Part shown: positions 8,251 through 18,347 of the stretch, one piece after another | Layout of the letters: each line of letters begins with the position of its first letter | Position numbering within the stretch: position 1 is the stretch's first letter | DNA from: Flavobacteriaceae bacterium MAR_2010_72 | GTDB lineage: Bacteria > Bacteroidota > Bacteroidia > Flavobacteriales > Flavobacteriaceae | Direction: 5' to 3' | NCBI GenBank assembly: GCA_003550275.1 | Contig: QXCW01000002.1 | Coordinates: 1,488,001 to 1,552,000 of the forward strand | DNA length: 64,000 nt | Translations under genes and position numbers: made by a program | The notes under the pieces: model-generated | The model's input: the letters and a program-made list of their open reading frames with translations, nothing else | The model's database searches: none | What the model was told of the DNA's origin: nothing

Positions 8251-9639
8251 ATGATACCAAATGATACTATAGTCGCTTTAGCAACACCCTCAGGAAGTGG
8301 AGCCATTGCTGTTATTAGACTATCTGGACCAGAAGCCATGCGTATTGCAGGAACGATTTTTAGATCGGTTAGTGGAAAGTCTTTGGAAAAGCAATCAACC
8401 CATACCGTGCATTTGGGACATATTGTAGATGGCGAACGCGATATAGATGAGGTATTGGTTACAGTGTTTAAAAACCCAAATTCGTACACTGGTGAAGATG
8501 TAGTTGAGATCTCCTGTCATGGAAGTTCTTATATTCAACAGGAAATTATTCAATTGGCTTTGCGATCGGGCTGTCGAATGGCCAATGCCGGAGAATTCAC
8601 CCTTCGTGCTTTTTTAAATGGAAAACTGGATTTAAGCCAAGCCGAAGCGGTAGCTGACCTGATTTCAAGTGATAATGAAGCTTCCCATCAAATTGCCATG
8701 CAGCAGATGCGTGGAGGCTTTTCTAATGAAATTGCAAAACTCCGGGAGGAACTGCTCAACTTTGCTTCGCTAATTGAGCTAGAGCTTGATTTTGCTGAAG
8801 AGGATGTAGAATTTGCAGATCGTAAGCAGTTCAAGGATCTAACTGAGCGTATTAGTTTTGTGTTGAAACGCTTGATTGATTCGTTTGCTGTAGGTAATGT
8901 TATTAAAAATGGAATCCCAGTAGCTATTGTAGGAGAGCCCAATGTAGGGAAGTCTACCTTATTAAATGCCCTTTTGAATGAAGATCGTGCTATCGTTTCT
9001 GAAATTGCAGGAACAACCCGAGACACAATAGAAGATGAAATAGCGATAGGAGGGATAGGGTTTCGATTTATTGACACTGCAGGGATACGGGACACCACAG
9101 ACACAGTAGAGCGTATTGGCATCAAAAAAACCTTTGAAAAGATTGAACAGGCACAGGTGGTGATCTATTTATTTGATAGTACAGATTTCAAATCTCAAGG
9201 TTCTAAATTTAAGGTGGAGTTAGAGAAAATAAAAAATAAATATCCACAGAAACCTTTAATCGTCCTTGCCAATAAGGTTGATAAGATTGAGGCTAGGGAG
9301 CTTTCTATGCTTAAAAGTCAAATTCCAGAAGTTTTGGAACTTTCGGCTAAAACAGGTTTTGGAGTTGACCAATTGACCCATGCCTTATTGAATTTGATTA
9401 ATACCGGCGCACTGCGAAACAACGAGACCATTGTGACCAACACGCGGCACTACGATGCATTACTAAAAGCTTTTGAAGAAATCAAAAAGGTGCAGTACGG
9501 GTTGGATACAGGATTATCGGGTGACTTGTTAGCTATCGATATCAGGCAAGCCTTGTACCACTTTGGTGAGATCACAGGTGAGATCACTAATGATGACCTG
9601 TTAGGTAATATATTCGCGAATTTTTGCATCGGTAAATAG
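8251..9639 (+). CDS. mnmE: tRNA modification GTPase MnmE
   Basis: The 462-residue protein has the full MnmE layout: an N-terminal folate-binding domain beginning MIPNDTIVALATP, a helical domain, an inserted G domain (GEPNVGKST P-loop, GTTRDT, DTAGIRDT, NKVD), and the C-terminal FCIGK with the catalytic cysteine. With MnmG it installs the 5-carboxymethylaminomethyl group on wobble uridine 34 of several tRNAs. I chose the ATG at 8251 because the upstream TTG lies in a promoter box. Sequence and length are normal. Confidence 0.97.
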   Translation: MIPNDTIVALATPSGSGAIAVIRLSGPEAMRIAGTIFRSVSGKSLEKQSTHTVHLGHIVDGERDIDEVLVTVFKNPNSYTGEDVVEISCHGSSYIQQEIIQLALRSGCRMANAGEFTLRAFLNGKLDLSQAEAVADLISSDNEASHQIAMQQMRGGFSNEIAKLREELLNFASLIELELDFAEEDVEFADRKQFKDLTERISFVLKRLIDSFAVGNVIKNGIPVAIVGEPNVGKSTLLNALLNEDRAIVSEIAGTTRDTIEDEIAIGGIGFRFIDTAGIRDTTDTVERIGIKKTFEKIEQAQVVIYLFDSTDFKSQGSKFKVELEKIKNKYPQKPLIVLANKVDKIEARELSMLKSQIPEVLELSAKTGFGVDQLTHALLNLINTGALRNNETIVTNTRHYDALLKAFEEIKKVQYGLDTGLSGDLLAIDIRQALYHFGEITGEITNDDLLGNIFANFCIGK

Positions 9640-9690
9640 CCGGATTTTTTAAACTTCTGTTAAACAAAATCTATATTTGTTAAAATTTCA

Positions 9691-9698
9691 TACATTTG
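9691..9698 (+). promoter_or_regulatory. Putative -7 box at the head of the metal-efflux operon
   Basis: TACATTTG matches TAnnTTTG and ends 9 bp before the ATG at 9708, implying a very short or absent leader. A second match, TATATTTG, sits at 9672-9679 and would give a leader of about 20 nt. Either could drive the operon. Confidence 0.5.
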
Positions 9699-9707
9699 TT
9701 ATTACTT

Positions 9708-10121
9708 ATGAAACAAATATTCCATAATATGTTGTCTATTGCTATGGCTGTTGTAGTGTTATTCTCTACACTGTCCTTCACGATCAACATGCATTTTTGT
9801 GGCGGTACTTTAGTAGAAACTGCAGTGTTTCAAAAAGCCAAAGGCTGTGGGATGGAAATGGACCAAACCACAACCGAAAGGTGTTCAATTACTATGAAAA
9901 ATTGTTGTGACGATGAACAATTAGCAATTGAAGGTCAAGACGAATTACAATTACAAGTTGACAAAATTTCGTTTGAACAACAACTATTTATTACTTCATT
10001 TGTTCATGCCTATAGCAACCTTTTTGAAGAAACGGATGTGGATATCTCTTCTTATGAAGACTACAGGCCACCTTTGGTCATAAGGCGTATCTACCAGCTA
10101 GACGAGACCTATTTAATTTGA
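9708..10121 (+). CDS. HYC_CC_PP-family small secreted/membrane protein
   Basis: The 137-residue protein has an N-terminal hydrophobic signal, then MHFCGG, KGCGM, a CC pair in MKNCCDDE, and YRPPL near the C-terminus. This matches the Bacteroidota HYC_CC_PP pattern (here HFC rather than HYC). Its cysteine, histidine and methionine content suggests metal binding in the envelope. It is the first gene of the heavy-metal efflux operon, 105 bp before the pump, which supports that idea. I use the ATG at 9708, since the upstream TTG lies in a promoter box. No biochemical role is established. Confidence 0.75.
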   Translation: MKQIFHNMLSIAMAVVVLFSTLSFTINMHFCGGTLVETAVFQKAKGCGMEMDQTTTERCSITMKNCCDDEQLAIEGQDELQLQVDKISFEQQLFITSFVHAYSNLFEETDVDISSYEDYRPPLVIRRIYQLDETYLI

Positions 10122-10226
10122 TTTTTAAACAATGACGGTGTTAACTAAAGGCAATTGTCTTTAGGAGAACCTATGTATACAGTGTTTTTCTTGCACTAAT
10201 GTCTAATTGTTTAATAATCAAAGCCC

Positions 10227-13200
10227 ATGCTCAATAAAAGCATCAAATATTTAATAGAAAACAAGCTCGTAGCAGTTCTGTTACTCGTTCTTTTTGTAGG
10301 TTGGGGAACCATAAATGCACCCTTTAACTGGGATACAGGTTTTTTGCCAAACAATCCTGTGGCCGTTGATGCCATTCCAGATATTGGTGAAAACCAACAA
10401 ATCGTTTTCACTAAATGGGATGGTCGTTCACCACAAGATATTGAAGACCAAATCACCTATCCGCTAACCACGTCTTTACTCGGTATTCCAGGTGTAAAAA
10501 CCATTCGTAGTTCGTCAATGTTTGGATTTTCAAGTATCTATATCATTTTTGAAGAGGATATCGAATTTTACTGGAGTAGAAGTCGTATTCTCGAAAAGCT
10601 CAATTCCTTACCAAGTGGTTTATTGCCCGACGACGTCAATCCAGCTTTGGGTCCAGATGCTACTGGATTAGGTCAAATATTTTGGTACACGCTTGAAGGT
10701 CGTGATGAAAACGGAAACGTTACAGGTGGTTGGGATTTACAGGAGTTACGAAGCATTCAGGATTACTATGTAAAATATGCCTTATCTTCTGCAAGCGGTG
10801 TTTCTGAAGTCGCTTCTATTGGAGGTTATGTGCAAGAATACCAAATTGACGTGAATCCAGAGTTGATGCGTCAATACAACATTGGTTTAAGCCAAGTGGT
10901 AAAAGCAGTAAAAGAAAGTAATCGAGATATTGGTGCCCAAACCCTTGAAATTAACCAAGCCGAATATTTAGTGCGTGGATTGGGTTATGTTAAATCTATT
11001 TCAGATCTAGAGAATGCAGTTGTTACTTCTGAAGATTTCACCTCTATCAAGATAAAGGACATTGGTAAAGTCTCATTAGGTCCGGCAACACGACGAGGTA
11101 TTCTGGATAAAGAAGGTGCTGAAGTTGTAGGTGCTGTGGTGGTGGCTCGCTACGGAGCGAATCCAATGGAAGTGATTACGAATGTTAAAGATAAAATTGA
11201 CGAATTAAGTCCAGGATTACCTTCAAAGGTATTAGCTGATGGGAGAACTTCACAAGTTACTATCGTTCCTTTTTATGACAGAACAGAACTCATTCATGAA
11301 ACATTAGAAACACTTAATGATGCCTTAACCTTGGAGATATTAATTACTATTTTGGTAATTATTGTCATGGTTTTTAACCTTCGTGCGTCCATACTTATAT
11401 CTGGACTATTACCGGTAGCGGTGTTGATGGTGTTCATAACTATGAAACTCTTTGGAGTCGATGCAAATATTGTCGCACTATCCGGAATTGCAATTGCTAT
11501 TGGTACAATGGTCGATGTGGGTGTGATACTTTCAGAAAACATTATAAGGCATCTGGACGAGGATGATAATAAACTTCCAATCAATACTGTTGTGTATAAT
11601 GCTACAGCTGAAGTATCAGGAGCTATTGTTACTGCAGTTGCGACAACCATTATTAGTTTTATCCCTGTATTTACCTTGATTGGAGCCGAAGGTAAATTGT
11701 TCAGACCTTTAGCATTTACAAAAACCTTTGCATTAGCTGCAGCACTTGTTATTGCACTCTTTTTAATTCCACCCTTCGCAGCTTCTATTTTCAAAAAAGT
11801 TAATATCCGTAAAACAACGAATTATGCTTTAAATGGCTTCTTGGTTGTTATTGGTCTTTTAATTATGATTTATGGCTATTGGATTGGAGGATTATTGATT
11901 GGTTTTGGAATTACATCGGTTTGGTTTGCAGTAAAGCAACGAGAGGCATATAGCGTTTGGGTTTTGAATTTTAAATTTTCAATCACTAAAAATACTATCA
12001 ATATTGTCTTATCAGCAGTAGCCATTGTTTTTCTATTGGCAGAATATTGGAGACCACTTGGAGTTGCTAAAAGTATATTTTTAAACCTTCTTTTTGTAAG
12101 TATAATTTGCTTTGGATTACTAGGAATTTTTGCGCTGTTTCAGCAGTATTACAAGAAGATTTTAAAATGGGCGTTAGAAAACAGAATCCTTTTTTTAACC
12201 ATACCTACCACCTTATTGGTTTGTGGTTTTATTATTATGAAAAATTCAGGAAAAGAATTCATGCCTTCTTTAAATGAAGGTTCTTTCCTGTTAATGCCAA
12301 CTTCAATGCCTCATTCTGGTGTTGAAGAAAACAAAAGGGTTTTGCAACAATTGGATATGGCCGTTGCTAGTATTCCTGAAATTGAAACGGTAGTTGGAAA
12401 AGCAGGAAGAGCTGAATCAGCTTTAGACCCTGCGCCTTTAATGATGTATGAAAATGTAATTCAGTACAAGGCTGAATATATGCAGAATGTTAAAGGTGTG
12501 CGTCAACGCTATAAAGTGAATGATGATGGCTTGTTCGAATTAAAAGATGGGCGTTTGATAGCAAACCCAAATATCACGGATAATTCCACTTTAATGAAGC
12601 TTGAAAACTCTCAATTGATTGAAGATAACAATGGCGAGTTCTATCGCAATTGGCGACCAGAAATTAAATCTCCAAATGATATATGGAATGAAATTGTAAG
12701 AGTTACCAAATTACCAGGAGTGACTTCAGCACCTAAATTACAACCCATCGAAACTCGACTAGTCATGTTGCAAACAGGAATGCGTGCACCAATGGGTATC
12801 AAAGTAAAAGGTCAGGATTTAAAGCAAATTGAGGCATTTGGTGTTCAGTTAGAAACTATATTAAAACAATCTGAAGGGGTTAAGCTAGAAGCCGTTTTTG
12901 CCGATCGAATAGTTGGTAAGCCTTATTTACTGATTGATATAGATAGGGAAAAGATTGCACGTTATGGTGTTACCATTGAAGAGGTTCAAAATGTATTGAG
13001 AGTGGCAGTTGGCGGAATGGTCTTAACCCAAACCGTTGAAGGTAGGGAACGCTATGGCGTACGAGTGCGTTATCCAAGAGAATTAAGAGCAAATCCAGAC
13101 GATTTAAAACAGATTTATGTGCCAGTAGAAAAAGGCAGTCCTGTACCATTAAGCGAGTTGGCAACTATACGATACGAACAAGGGCCGCAAGTCATTAAAA

Positions 13201-13967
13201 GTGAAGACACCTTTTTAGTTGGCTATGTGTTATTTGATAAAATGGATGGTTTTGCAGAAGTGAATGTGGTTGAAAGTGCACAAGCACTTATTCAACAGAA
13301 AATTACTTCAGGCGAACTCATAGTTCCAAAAGGGATTAGTTATAAATTCACTGGTACTTACGAAAATCAACTTCGAGCCGAAAAAACCTTATCGGTTGTT
13401 GTGCCATTGGCATTGCTCATCATTTTCTTGATTCTTTATTTTCAATTTCGTTCCGTTTCAACGTCATTTATGATTTTTACAGGAATTGCGGTGGCGTTTG
13501 CTGGAGGATTCATTATGATGTGGTTGTATGGTCAAGACTGGTTTTTAAATTTCAACTTCTTCGGAGAGAATTTAAGAGACTTGTTTAATATGAAAACCAT
13601 CAACTTAAGTGTAGCGGTTTGGGTAGGGTTTATTGCCTTATTTGGTATTGCAACAGATGATGGTGTGGTGATGGCGACTTACTTAACGCAATCTTTTGAT
13701 AAAGAGAGCCATAGCGATAAAAAAGGCATTCGTTTAGCAACCTTAGAAGCAGCTGGCAAACGAATTCGTCCATGTTTAATGACTACAGTAACCACGGTTT
13801 TAGCATTACTTCCTGTTTTAACATCAACAGGACGTGGTAGTGATATTATGATCCCAATGGCAATTCCCATTTTTGGAGGTATGATTATCGACATTACCTC
13901 TTATTTTATAGTTCCTGTTTTGTTTAGCTGGAAAAAGGAATTTCAACTTAAAAGGATAACAAAATGA
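10227..13967 (+). CDS. CusA/CzcA-type heavy-metal RND efflux pump
   Basis: The 1246-residue inner-membrane RND transporter exports metal ions using the proton gradient. Diagnostic segments are PDIGENQQIVFTKWDGRSPQ, the TM4 region IAIAIGTMVDVGVILSENI with its aspartate, and IATDDGVVMATYL in the second half. It is about 200 residues longer than E. coli CusA; extra hydrophobic segments (about residues 530-645) lie between the usual TM6 and TM7, and the periplasmic region has an insert (about 760-830). The TolC-like gene overlaps its stop by 4 bp. Nearby HMA and HMBD domains suggest monovalent copper or silver as substrate; this is inference. Confidence 0.93.
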   Translation: MLNKSIKYLIENKLVAVLLLVLFVGWGTINAPFNWDTGFLPNNPVAVDAIPDIGENQQIVFTKWDGRSPQDIEDQITYPLTTSLLGIPGVKTIRSSSMFGFSSIYIIFEEDIEFYWSRSRILEKLNSLPSGLLPDDVNPALGPDATGLGQIFWYTLEGRDENGNVTGGWDLQELRSIQDYYVKYALSSASGVSEVASIGGYVQEYQIDVNPELMRQYNIGLSQVVKAVKESNRDIGAQTLEINQAEYLVRGLGYVKSISDLENAVVTSEDFTSIKIKDIGKVSLGPATRRGILDKEGAEVVGAVVVARYGANPMEVITNVKDKIDELSPGLPSKVLADGRTSQVTIVPFYDRTELIHETLETLNDALTLEILITILVIIVMVFNLRASILISGLLPVAVLMVFITMKLFGVDANIVALSGIAIAIGTMVDVGVILSENIIRHLDEDDNKLPINTVVYNATAEVSGAIVTAVATTIISFIPVFTLIGAEGKLFRPLAFTKTFALAAALVIALFLIPPFAASIFKKVNIRKTTNYALNGFLVVIGLLIMIYGYWIGGLLIGFGITSVWFAVKQREAYSVWVLNFKFSITKNTINIVLSAVAIVFLLAEYWRPLGVAKSIFLNLLFVSIICFGLLGIFALFQQYYKKILKWALENRILFLTIPTTLLVCGFIIMKNSGKEFMPSLNEGSFLLMPTSMPHSGVEENKRVLQQLDMAVASIPEIETVVGKAGRAESALDPAPLMMYENVIQYKAEYMQNVKGVRQRYKVNDDGLFELKDGRLIANPNITDNSTLMKLENSQLIEDNNGEFYRNWRPEIKSPNDIWNEIVRVTKLPGVTSAPKLQPIETRLVMLQTGMRAPMGIKVKGQDLKQIEAFGVQLETILKQSEGVKLEAVFADRIVGKPYLLIDIDREKIARYGVTIEEVQNVLRVAVGGMVLTQTVEGRERYGVRVRYPRELRANPDDLKQIYVPVEKGSPVPLSELATIRYEQGPQVIKSEDTFLVGYVLFDKMDGFAEVNVVESAQALIQQKITSGELIVPKGISYKFTGTYENQLRAEKTLSVVVPLALLIIFLILYFQFRSVSTSFMIFTGIAVAFAGGFIMMWLYGQDWFLNFNFFGENLRDLFNMKTINLSVAVWVGFIALFGIATDDGVVMATYLTQSFDKESHSDKKGIRLATLEAAGKRIRPCLMTTVTTVLALLPVLTSTGRGSDIMIPMAIPIFGGMIIDITSYFIVPVLFSWKKEFQLKRITK

Positions 13968-15199
13968 AACACAGAATAATACATATAAAATTCATCTTGG
14001 CTCTTGGTTCTTGTTTCTTGAGTCTATATGCAAATGCACAGCAGTTAGAAACACTAATTAATGAAGCTTTAGCCAATAGCCCTGAAATTCAAAAGTTTGA
14101 TTTACAATATCGTATTGCTTCAGAAAAGGTTAATGAAGTAAACACATTGCCAAATACTGAAGTTAGTGTCGGTTATTTTGTAAGCGAGCCAGAAACGCGT
14201 ACAGGCGCACAAAGGGCACGTGTTTCTTTACGGCAAATGTTGCCTTGGTTTGGTACCATAAGTACTCGTGAACACTACATGAGCTCTATGGCCGATGCAA
14301 AATATGAGGATATTGTCATAGCAAAGCGAAAGTTAATGGTATCAGTAGCCCAAAGTTACTATAATTTATACGCCAATAAAGCCAAACAAAACGTTCTAAT
14401 TGGCAACATTAATTTATTGGAAACTTATGAAACTTTGGCATTGACTTCAGTTGAAGTTGGTAAGGCTTCTGCGGTAGACGTACTGAAACTCCAAATGCGC
14501 CAAAATGAATTGAAGCAGTTAAAAGAAGTTTTGCAACAACAGTATTTAGCCGAGCAAACAAATTTAAATAAGCTTTTAAACCGTGATAAAAATGTTGAAA
14601 TCGTAGTTGTAGACGCATTGAGTTTGCCTTTGAATGACGTTGAGCTTGACGCAAAAGATCTCGCATTACATCCAGAATTACTGAAATACGACAAACTCTT
14701 TCAAACGGTTGAACAGTCTGAACTTTTGAACCAAAAAGATAGTAAACCCATGCTTGGTTTTGGTTTGGATTACATCCCTGTTGCAGAGCGCACTGATATG
14801 AATCCCATAGATAATGGTAAAGATGTTGTTATGCCTATGGTGACCTTATCTATCCCAATTTTCAACAACAAATACAAATCGGCTACTAAACAAAATGCCT
14901 TGCAACAACAGGAAATTACTGCACAAAAGCAGGAACGTTTAAATACTTTGGAAACACTTTTAGATAAAGCAATAAATGAACGTATTTCAGCAAGAATAAG
15001 TTATAATACCCAAACCAAAAATTTAAAACAAGCCAAAGATGCAGAAGATATTTTAATCAAAAGCTACGAAACTGGAACTATTGATTTTAATGATGTTTTA
15101 GATATTCAAGAGTTACAACTGAAGTTTCAAATGAACCAAATTGAATCTGTGAGGACCTATTATATACAAAGTACCATTATTAATTATTTAATTCAGTAG
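13964..15199 (+). CDS. TolC-family outer-membrane efflux protein
   Basis: The 411-residue protein has a signal peptide ending near ANAQ and the two repeated helical blocks of TolC/CusC proteins, including NTLPNTEVSVGYF and LSIPIFNNKYKSATKQ. It should form the outer-membrane exit duct of the CusA-type pump. Its ATG overlaps the pump stop (ATGA), a sign of translational coupling, and the HMA-MauE gene follows after 2 bp. Length fits the family. Confidence 0.92.
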   Translation: MKHRIIHIKFILALGSCFLSLYANAQQLETLINEALANSPEIQKFDLQYRIASEKVNEVNTLPNTEVSVGYFVSEPETRTGAQRARVSLRQMLPWFGTISTREHYMSSMADAKYEDIVIAKRKLMVSVAQSYYNLYANKAKQNVLIGNINLLETYETLALTSVEVGKASAVDVLKLQMRQNELKQLKEVLQQQYLAEQTNLNKLLNRDKNVEIVVVDALSLPLNDVELDAKDLALHPELLKYDKLFQTVEQSELLNQKDSKPMLGFGLDYIPVAERTDMNPIDNGKDVVMPMVTLSIPIFNNKYKSATKQNALQQQEITAQKQERLNTLETLLDKAINERISARISYNTQTKNLKQAKDAEDILIKSYETGTIDFNDVLDIQELQLKFQMNQIESVRTYYIQSTIINYLIQ

Positions 15200-15201
15200 T
15201 T

Positions 15202-15939
15202 ATGACACACACCTATATCATAAAGGGCATGACCTGCAATAACTGTAAAATTAAAGTTGAACAAAAGCTAGGTAAAGTAGATCATGTTACTAAAGTGGAA
15301 GTTGATCTTGAAAGAGGAGAAGCAAAAGTGACCATGGATAAACATGTTAATACAGAAATATTAAAAAACGCATTACCAGAAAAATATAACCTTTCTGAAA
15401 AGCAAGAAAAAAATGTATTTACATCTTCAAATAACACAATTATATCAGAGGAAGTGGAAAAAACGAAGTTACAGCAATTAAAACCCTTATTACTTATCTT
15501 ATTTTATATAACAACTGCTAGTATTTTGATGCACCACAACAATTGGAGTTGGAGCGGTTTTATGCTCGATTTTATGGGCTTGTTTTATATCGTGTTTAGT
15601 TTCTTTAAAATGTTAGATTTAAAGAGCTTTCCTGAATCGTTTAGCATATATGATCCATTGGCGAAACACATACCTTTCTACGGAAAAATTTATCCATTTA
15701 TTGAAACCGCTTTGGGTTTAATGTTTTTAATGCGTTTTGAAGTTAACAGTGCTTTAATCGTTACACTTGTTGTGTTGGGAATAACAACCGTTGGAGTCAC
15801 AAAAACCTTATTGGATAAAAAGTCAATACGTTGTGCTTGTCTAGGGACAGCTTTAAAGTTGCCCATGACTGAAGCCACCTTTATAGAAAATGCCATTATG
15901 ATTGTTATGGCTATATTAATGTTATTGGGAATAAATTAA
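15202..15939 (+). CDS. HMA domain fused to MauE/DoxX-like membrane domain
   Basis: Residues 1-70 form a heavy-metal-associated domain with the metal-binding GMTCNNC loop. After a polar linker, residues 90-245 contain four predicted membrane helices resembling MauE/DoxX-type redox membrane proteins, with a cysteine pair in RCACLGT near residue 210. In related genomes such proteins sit inside Cus-like operons, as here. A role in passing Cu(I) or electrons to the pump is plausible but unproven. Confidence 0.8.
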   Translation: MTHTYIIKGMTCNNCKIKVEQKLGKVDHVTKVEVDLERGEAKVTMDKHVNTEILKNALPEKYNLSEKQEKNVFTSSNNTIISEEVEKTKLQQLKPLLLILFYITTASILMHHNNWSWSGFMLDFMGLFYIVFSFFKMLDLKSFPESFSIYDPLAKHIPFYGKIYPFIETALGLMFLMRFEVNSALIVTLVVLGITTVGVTKTLLDKKSIRCACLGTALKLPMTEATFIENAIMIVMAILMLLGIN

Positions 15940-15949
15940 ATATAAAATA

Positions 15950-16537
15950 ATGAAAAATATAATAATAGTAGTGGTATTTGTAGTTTCAGTATTTAGCTGT
16001 AAAAATGCAACAAAGCAAACAGAACAAAGCGAACATGAACATCATGTGACTAATTCTGAAAAAGTTGAAGAACCTAAAAAAAAGCCGTTAAGTCCGCATA
16101 CCGAAACCATGGCAATGGTTGGTGATGCTCATATTCATATCGATTATTCTTCGCCAGGCGTTAGAGGACGCATCATTTTTGGTGGGTTAGTAGGTTATGA
16201 CCATGTTTGGCAAGCAGGAGCCCATAAGGCCACTTGGATTGAGACAAATAAGGATTTGATTATCGAAGGGCAAACCCTTCCAGCTGGGAAATATGGATTT
16301 TTCACTATTCCTTCAAAAGAGGAATGGACCATCATTTTTAATAGGAAATGGGACCAACACGGTAAAGATGAATACGATGAAAAAGATGATGTGATAAGAT
16401 TTAGCGTAGAGCCAATTCTTTCAGAAGCTATAACAGAACATTTAGAATATAAAGTCAATAAAATTAGTACCGATGAAGGAATAATTTCTTTGGCTTGGGA
16501 AAAGGTTAATTTAAGTTTCAACTTTAAAGTTAAATAA
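15950..16537 (+). CDS. DUF2911-domain lipoprotein
   Basis: The 195-residue protein has a lipoprotein signal (VFSCKN) and a His/Glu-rich linker. The DUF2911 domain follows, visible in HIDYSSPGVRGR, IFGGLVGYDHVWQAGAH and LPAGKYGFFTIPSKEEWTI. The function of DUF2911 is not known. Its place between the HMA-MauE and CusB-like genes, and the histidine-rich linker (SEHEHH), suggest an envelope accessory of metal efflux. Confidence 0.82.
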   Translation: MKNIIIVVVFVVSVFSCKNATKQTEQSEHEHHVTNSEKVEEPKKKPLSPHTETMAMVGDAHIHIDYSSPGVRGRIIFGGLVGYDHVWQAGAHKATWIETNKDLIIEGQTLPAGKYGFFTIPSKEEWTIIFNRKWDQHGKDEYDEKDDVIRFSVEPILSEAITEHLEYKVNKISTDEGIISLAWEKVNLSFNFKVK

Positions 16538-16543
16538 TAGAAC

Positions 16544-18313
16544 ATGAAAAAATATATAATTTATTCAGGCATATTAATAGCTGGATTACTACTGGGATGG
16601 TTAATTTTTGGTGGCTCATCAAATAAGGAAACTGACCATAATCACGATACGGTTTCAGAAACCAATCAAATGTGGACCTGCTCTATGCACCCAAATATTA
16701 TGCAACCCGAACCAGGCGATTGTCCCATTTGTGGTATGGATCTCATTCCAGCCGAGAGTGGTGCAGATGGATTGTTGGCAGATCAATTCAAATTGACTGA
16801 AAATGCGATGGCTTTAGCCAATATTCAAACCACTGTTGTTGGGAAAGGAAATGTAGAAGAAAATAAGCTTAAATTATCGGGTAAAATTGCCGAAAACGAG
16901 GAAGCCAATGCGGTGCAGGTTAGTTACTTTTCAGGACGACTGGAGCGATTGAACATAAGTTTTACAGGCGAACAAGTCGGTAAGGGTCAATTATTGGCTA
17001 CGGTTTATTCTCCAGAATTGTACGCAGCACAACAAGAATTGATTACGGCAGCATCCTTAAAAGAATCGCAACCTGCGTTATATAAAGCGGTTCGAAATAA
17101 ATTAAAGTTATGGAAGCTCTCTGAAAATCAAATAAATCAAATTGAAGAAACGGGAAAAGTCCAAGAAAATGTACCTATATATGCTACAGTTTCTGGTACG
17201 GTAACTGAAAAATTAGTCGAGCAAGGCGATTACATCAAACAGGGGCAACCTTTATTGAAAATTGCCAATCTCAGTACGGTTTGGGCAAATTTTGATGTCT
17301 ATGAAAACCAAATAGACCGTTTTAAAATCGGTCAAGATGTTGTGGTGACTACCAATGCTTATGCTAATAAAGAGTTTAAAGGGAAAGTAGATTTCATAGA
17401 CCCAATTTTAAATACTAGAACCCGAACAGTTACCTTACGTGTCGTTTTAAACAATAAAGATGATGTATTTAAACCAGGCATGTTTGTAACCGCAAAAGTT
17501 GAAGGTGCTGTAAGTAGCAATAAGGCCCTATTAACAATTCCAACATCTGCGGTGCTTTGGACTGGCGAACGCTCTGTAGTGTATTTAAAAGCCAATCCGG
17601 ATCAACCTGTTTTTGAAATGCGTGAAGTTAAATTAGGCACTCAAATTGGTGATGAATATGAAGTTTTAGAGGGGGTATTTGTTGGAAATGAAATCGTAAC
17701 CAACGGAACATTTACGGTTGATGCTGCAGCACAATTGCAAGGAAAGAAATCCATGATGAACAAGGATGGTGGTAAAGTAATGACTGGTCATGAAGGTCAT
17801 TTGGGAATGGATAATAAGTCATCAAATGAACAAAGTGAACATACTATGAATGAGCGTTTGAAAGTATCAGCGCAATTTCAAGAGCAATTAAAGGTGGTTT
17901 TCAATGATTATATCAATTTAAAAAATGCCTTAGTAAAAGAAGATTCAAAAACCTCCTCTGAAAGTGCATCAAGTTTACTAAATAACTTGAGTAAAGTAAA
18001 TATGAAGTTGTTATCAGATAATAATGCGCATTCAAGTTGGATGTCATTAGAAGGCAATATAAAATCTTCAGCTACTTCAATTTCTAAATCGTCCACTATC
18101 ATATTACAAAGGGACCATTTCAAGCATTTATCATCACATTTAATCCATGCGGTTCAACTATTTGGCGTCAATGAAAAAGTTTATGTTGAATTTTGTCCAA
18201 TGGCAGATAATAATAAAGGAGCTTATTGGTTAAGTAAGGAGAACAAAGTCATCAATCCGTATTTTGGGGATGCGATGCTCACCTGTGGAGAAGTAAAACA
18301 AGTCATAGAATAA
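16544..18313 (+). CDS. CusB-like periplasmic adaptor with HMBD and DUF3347 domains
   Basis: The 589-residue membrane-fusion protein joins the inner-membrane pump to the TolC-like duct. An N-terminal anchor is followed by a heavy-metal-binding domain, WTCSMHPNIMQPEPGDCPIC, then the lipoyl, barrel-sandwich and beta-barrel regions (QVSYFSGRLERL, ATVSGTVTEKLVEQGDYI, PTSAVLWTGERSVVY). Residues about 445-589 are a DUF3347 domain with FCPMADNNKGAYWLS and a late cysteine in LTCGEV, probably a second metal site. The gene follows the DUF2911 gene by 6 bp. Confidence 0.93.
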   Translation: MKKYIIYSGILIAGLLLGWLIFGGSSNKETDHNHDTVSETNQMWTCSMHPNIMQPEPGDCPICGMDLIPAESGADGLLADQFKLTENAMALANIQTTVVGKGNVEENKLKLSGKIAENEEANAVQVSYFSGRLERLNISFTGEQVGKGQLLATVYSPELYAAQQELITAASLKESQPALYKAVRNKLKLWKLSENQINQIEETGKVQENVPIYATVSGTVTEKLVEQGDYIKQGQPLLKIANLSTVWANFDVYENQIDRFKIGQDVVVTTNAYANKEFKGKVDFIDPILNTRTRTVTLRVVLNNKDDVFKPGMFVTAKVEGAVSSNKALLTIPTSAVLWTGERSVVYLKANPDQPVFEMREVKLGTQIGDEYEVLEGVFVGNEIVTNGTFTVDAAAQLQGKKSMMNKDGGKVMTGHEGHLGMDNKSSNEQSEHTMNERLKVSAQFQEQLKVVFNDYINLKNALVKEDSKTSSESASSLLNNLSKVNMKLLSDNNAHSSWMSLEGNIKSSATSISKSSTIILQRDHFKHLSSHLIHAVQLFGVNEKVYVEFCPMADNNKGAYWLSKENKVINPYFGDAMLTCGEVKQVIE

Positions 18314-18347
18314 AACAAATCGAGTATTAATATTTAAATTTTAAACA

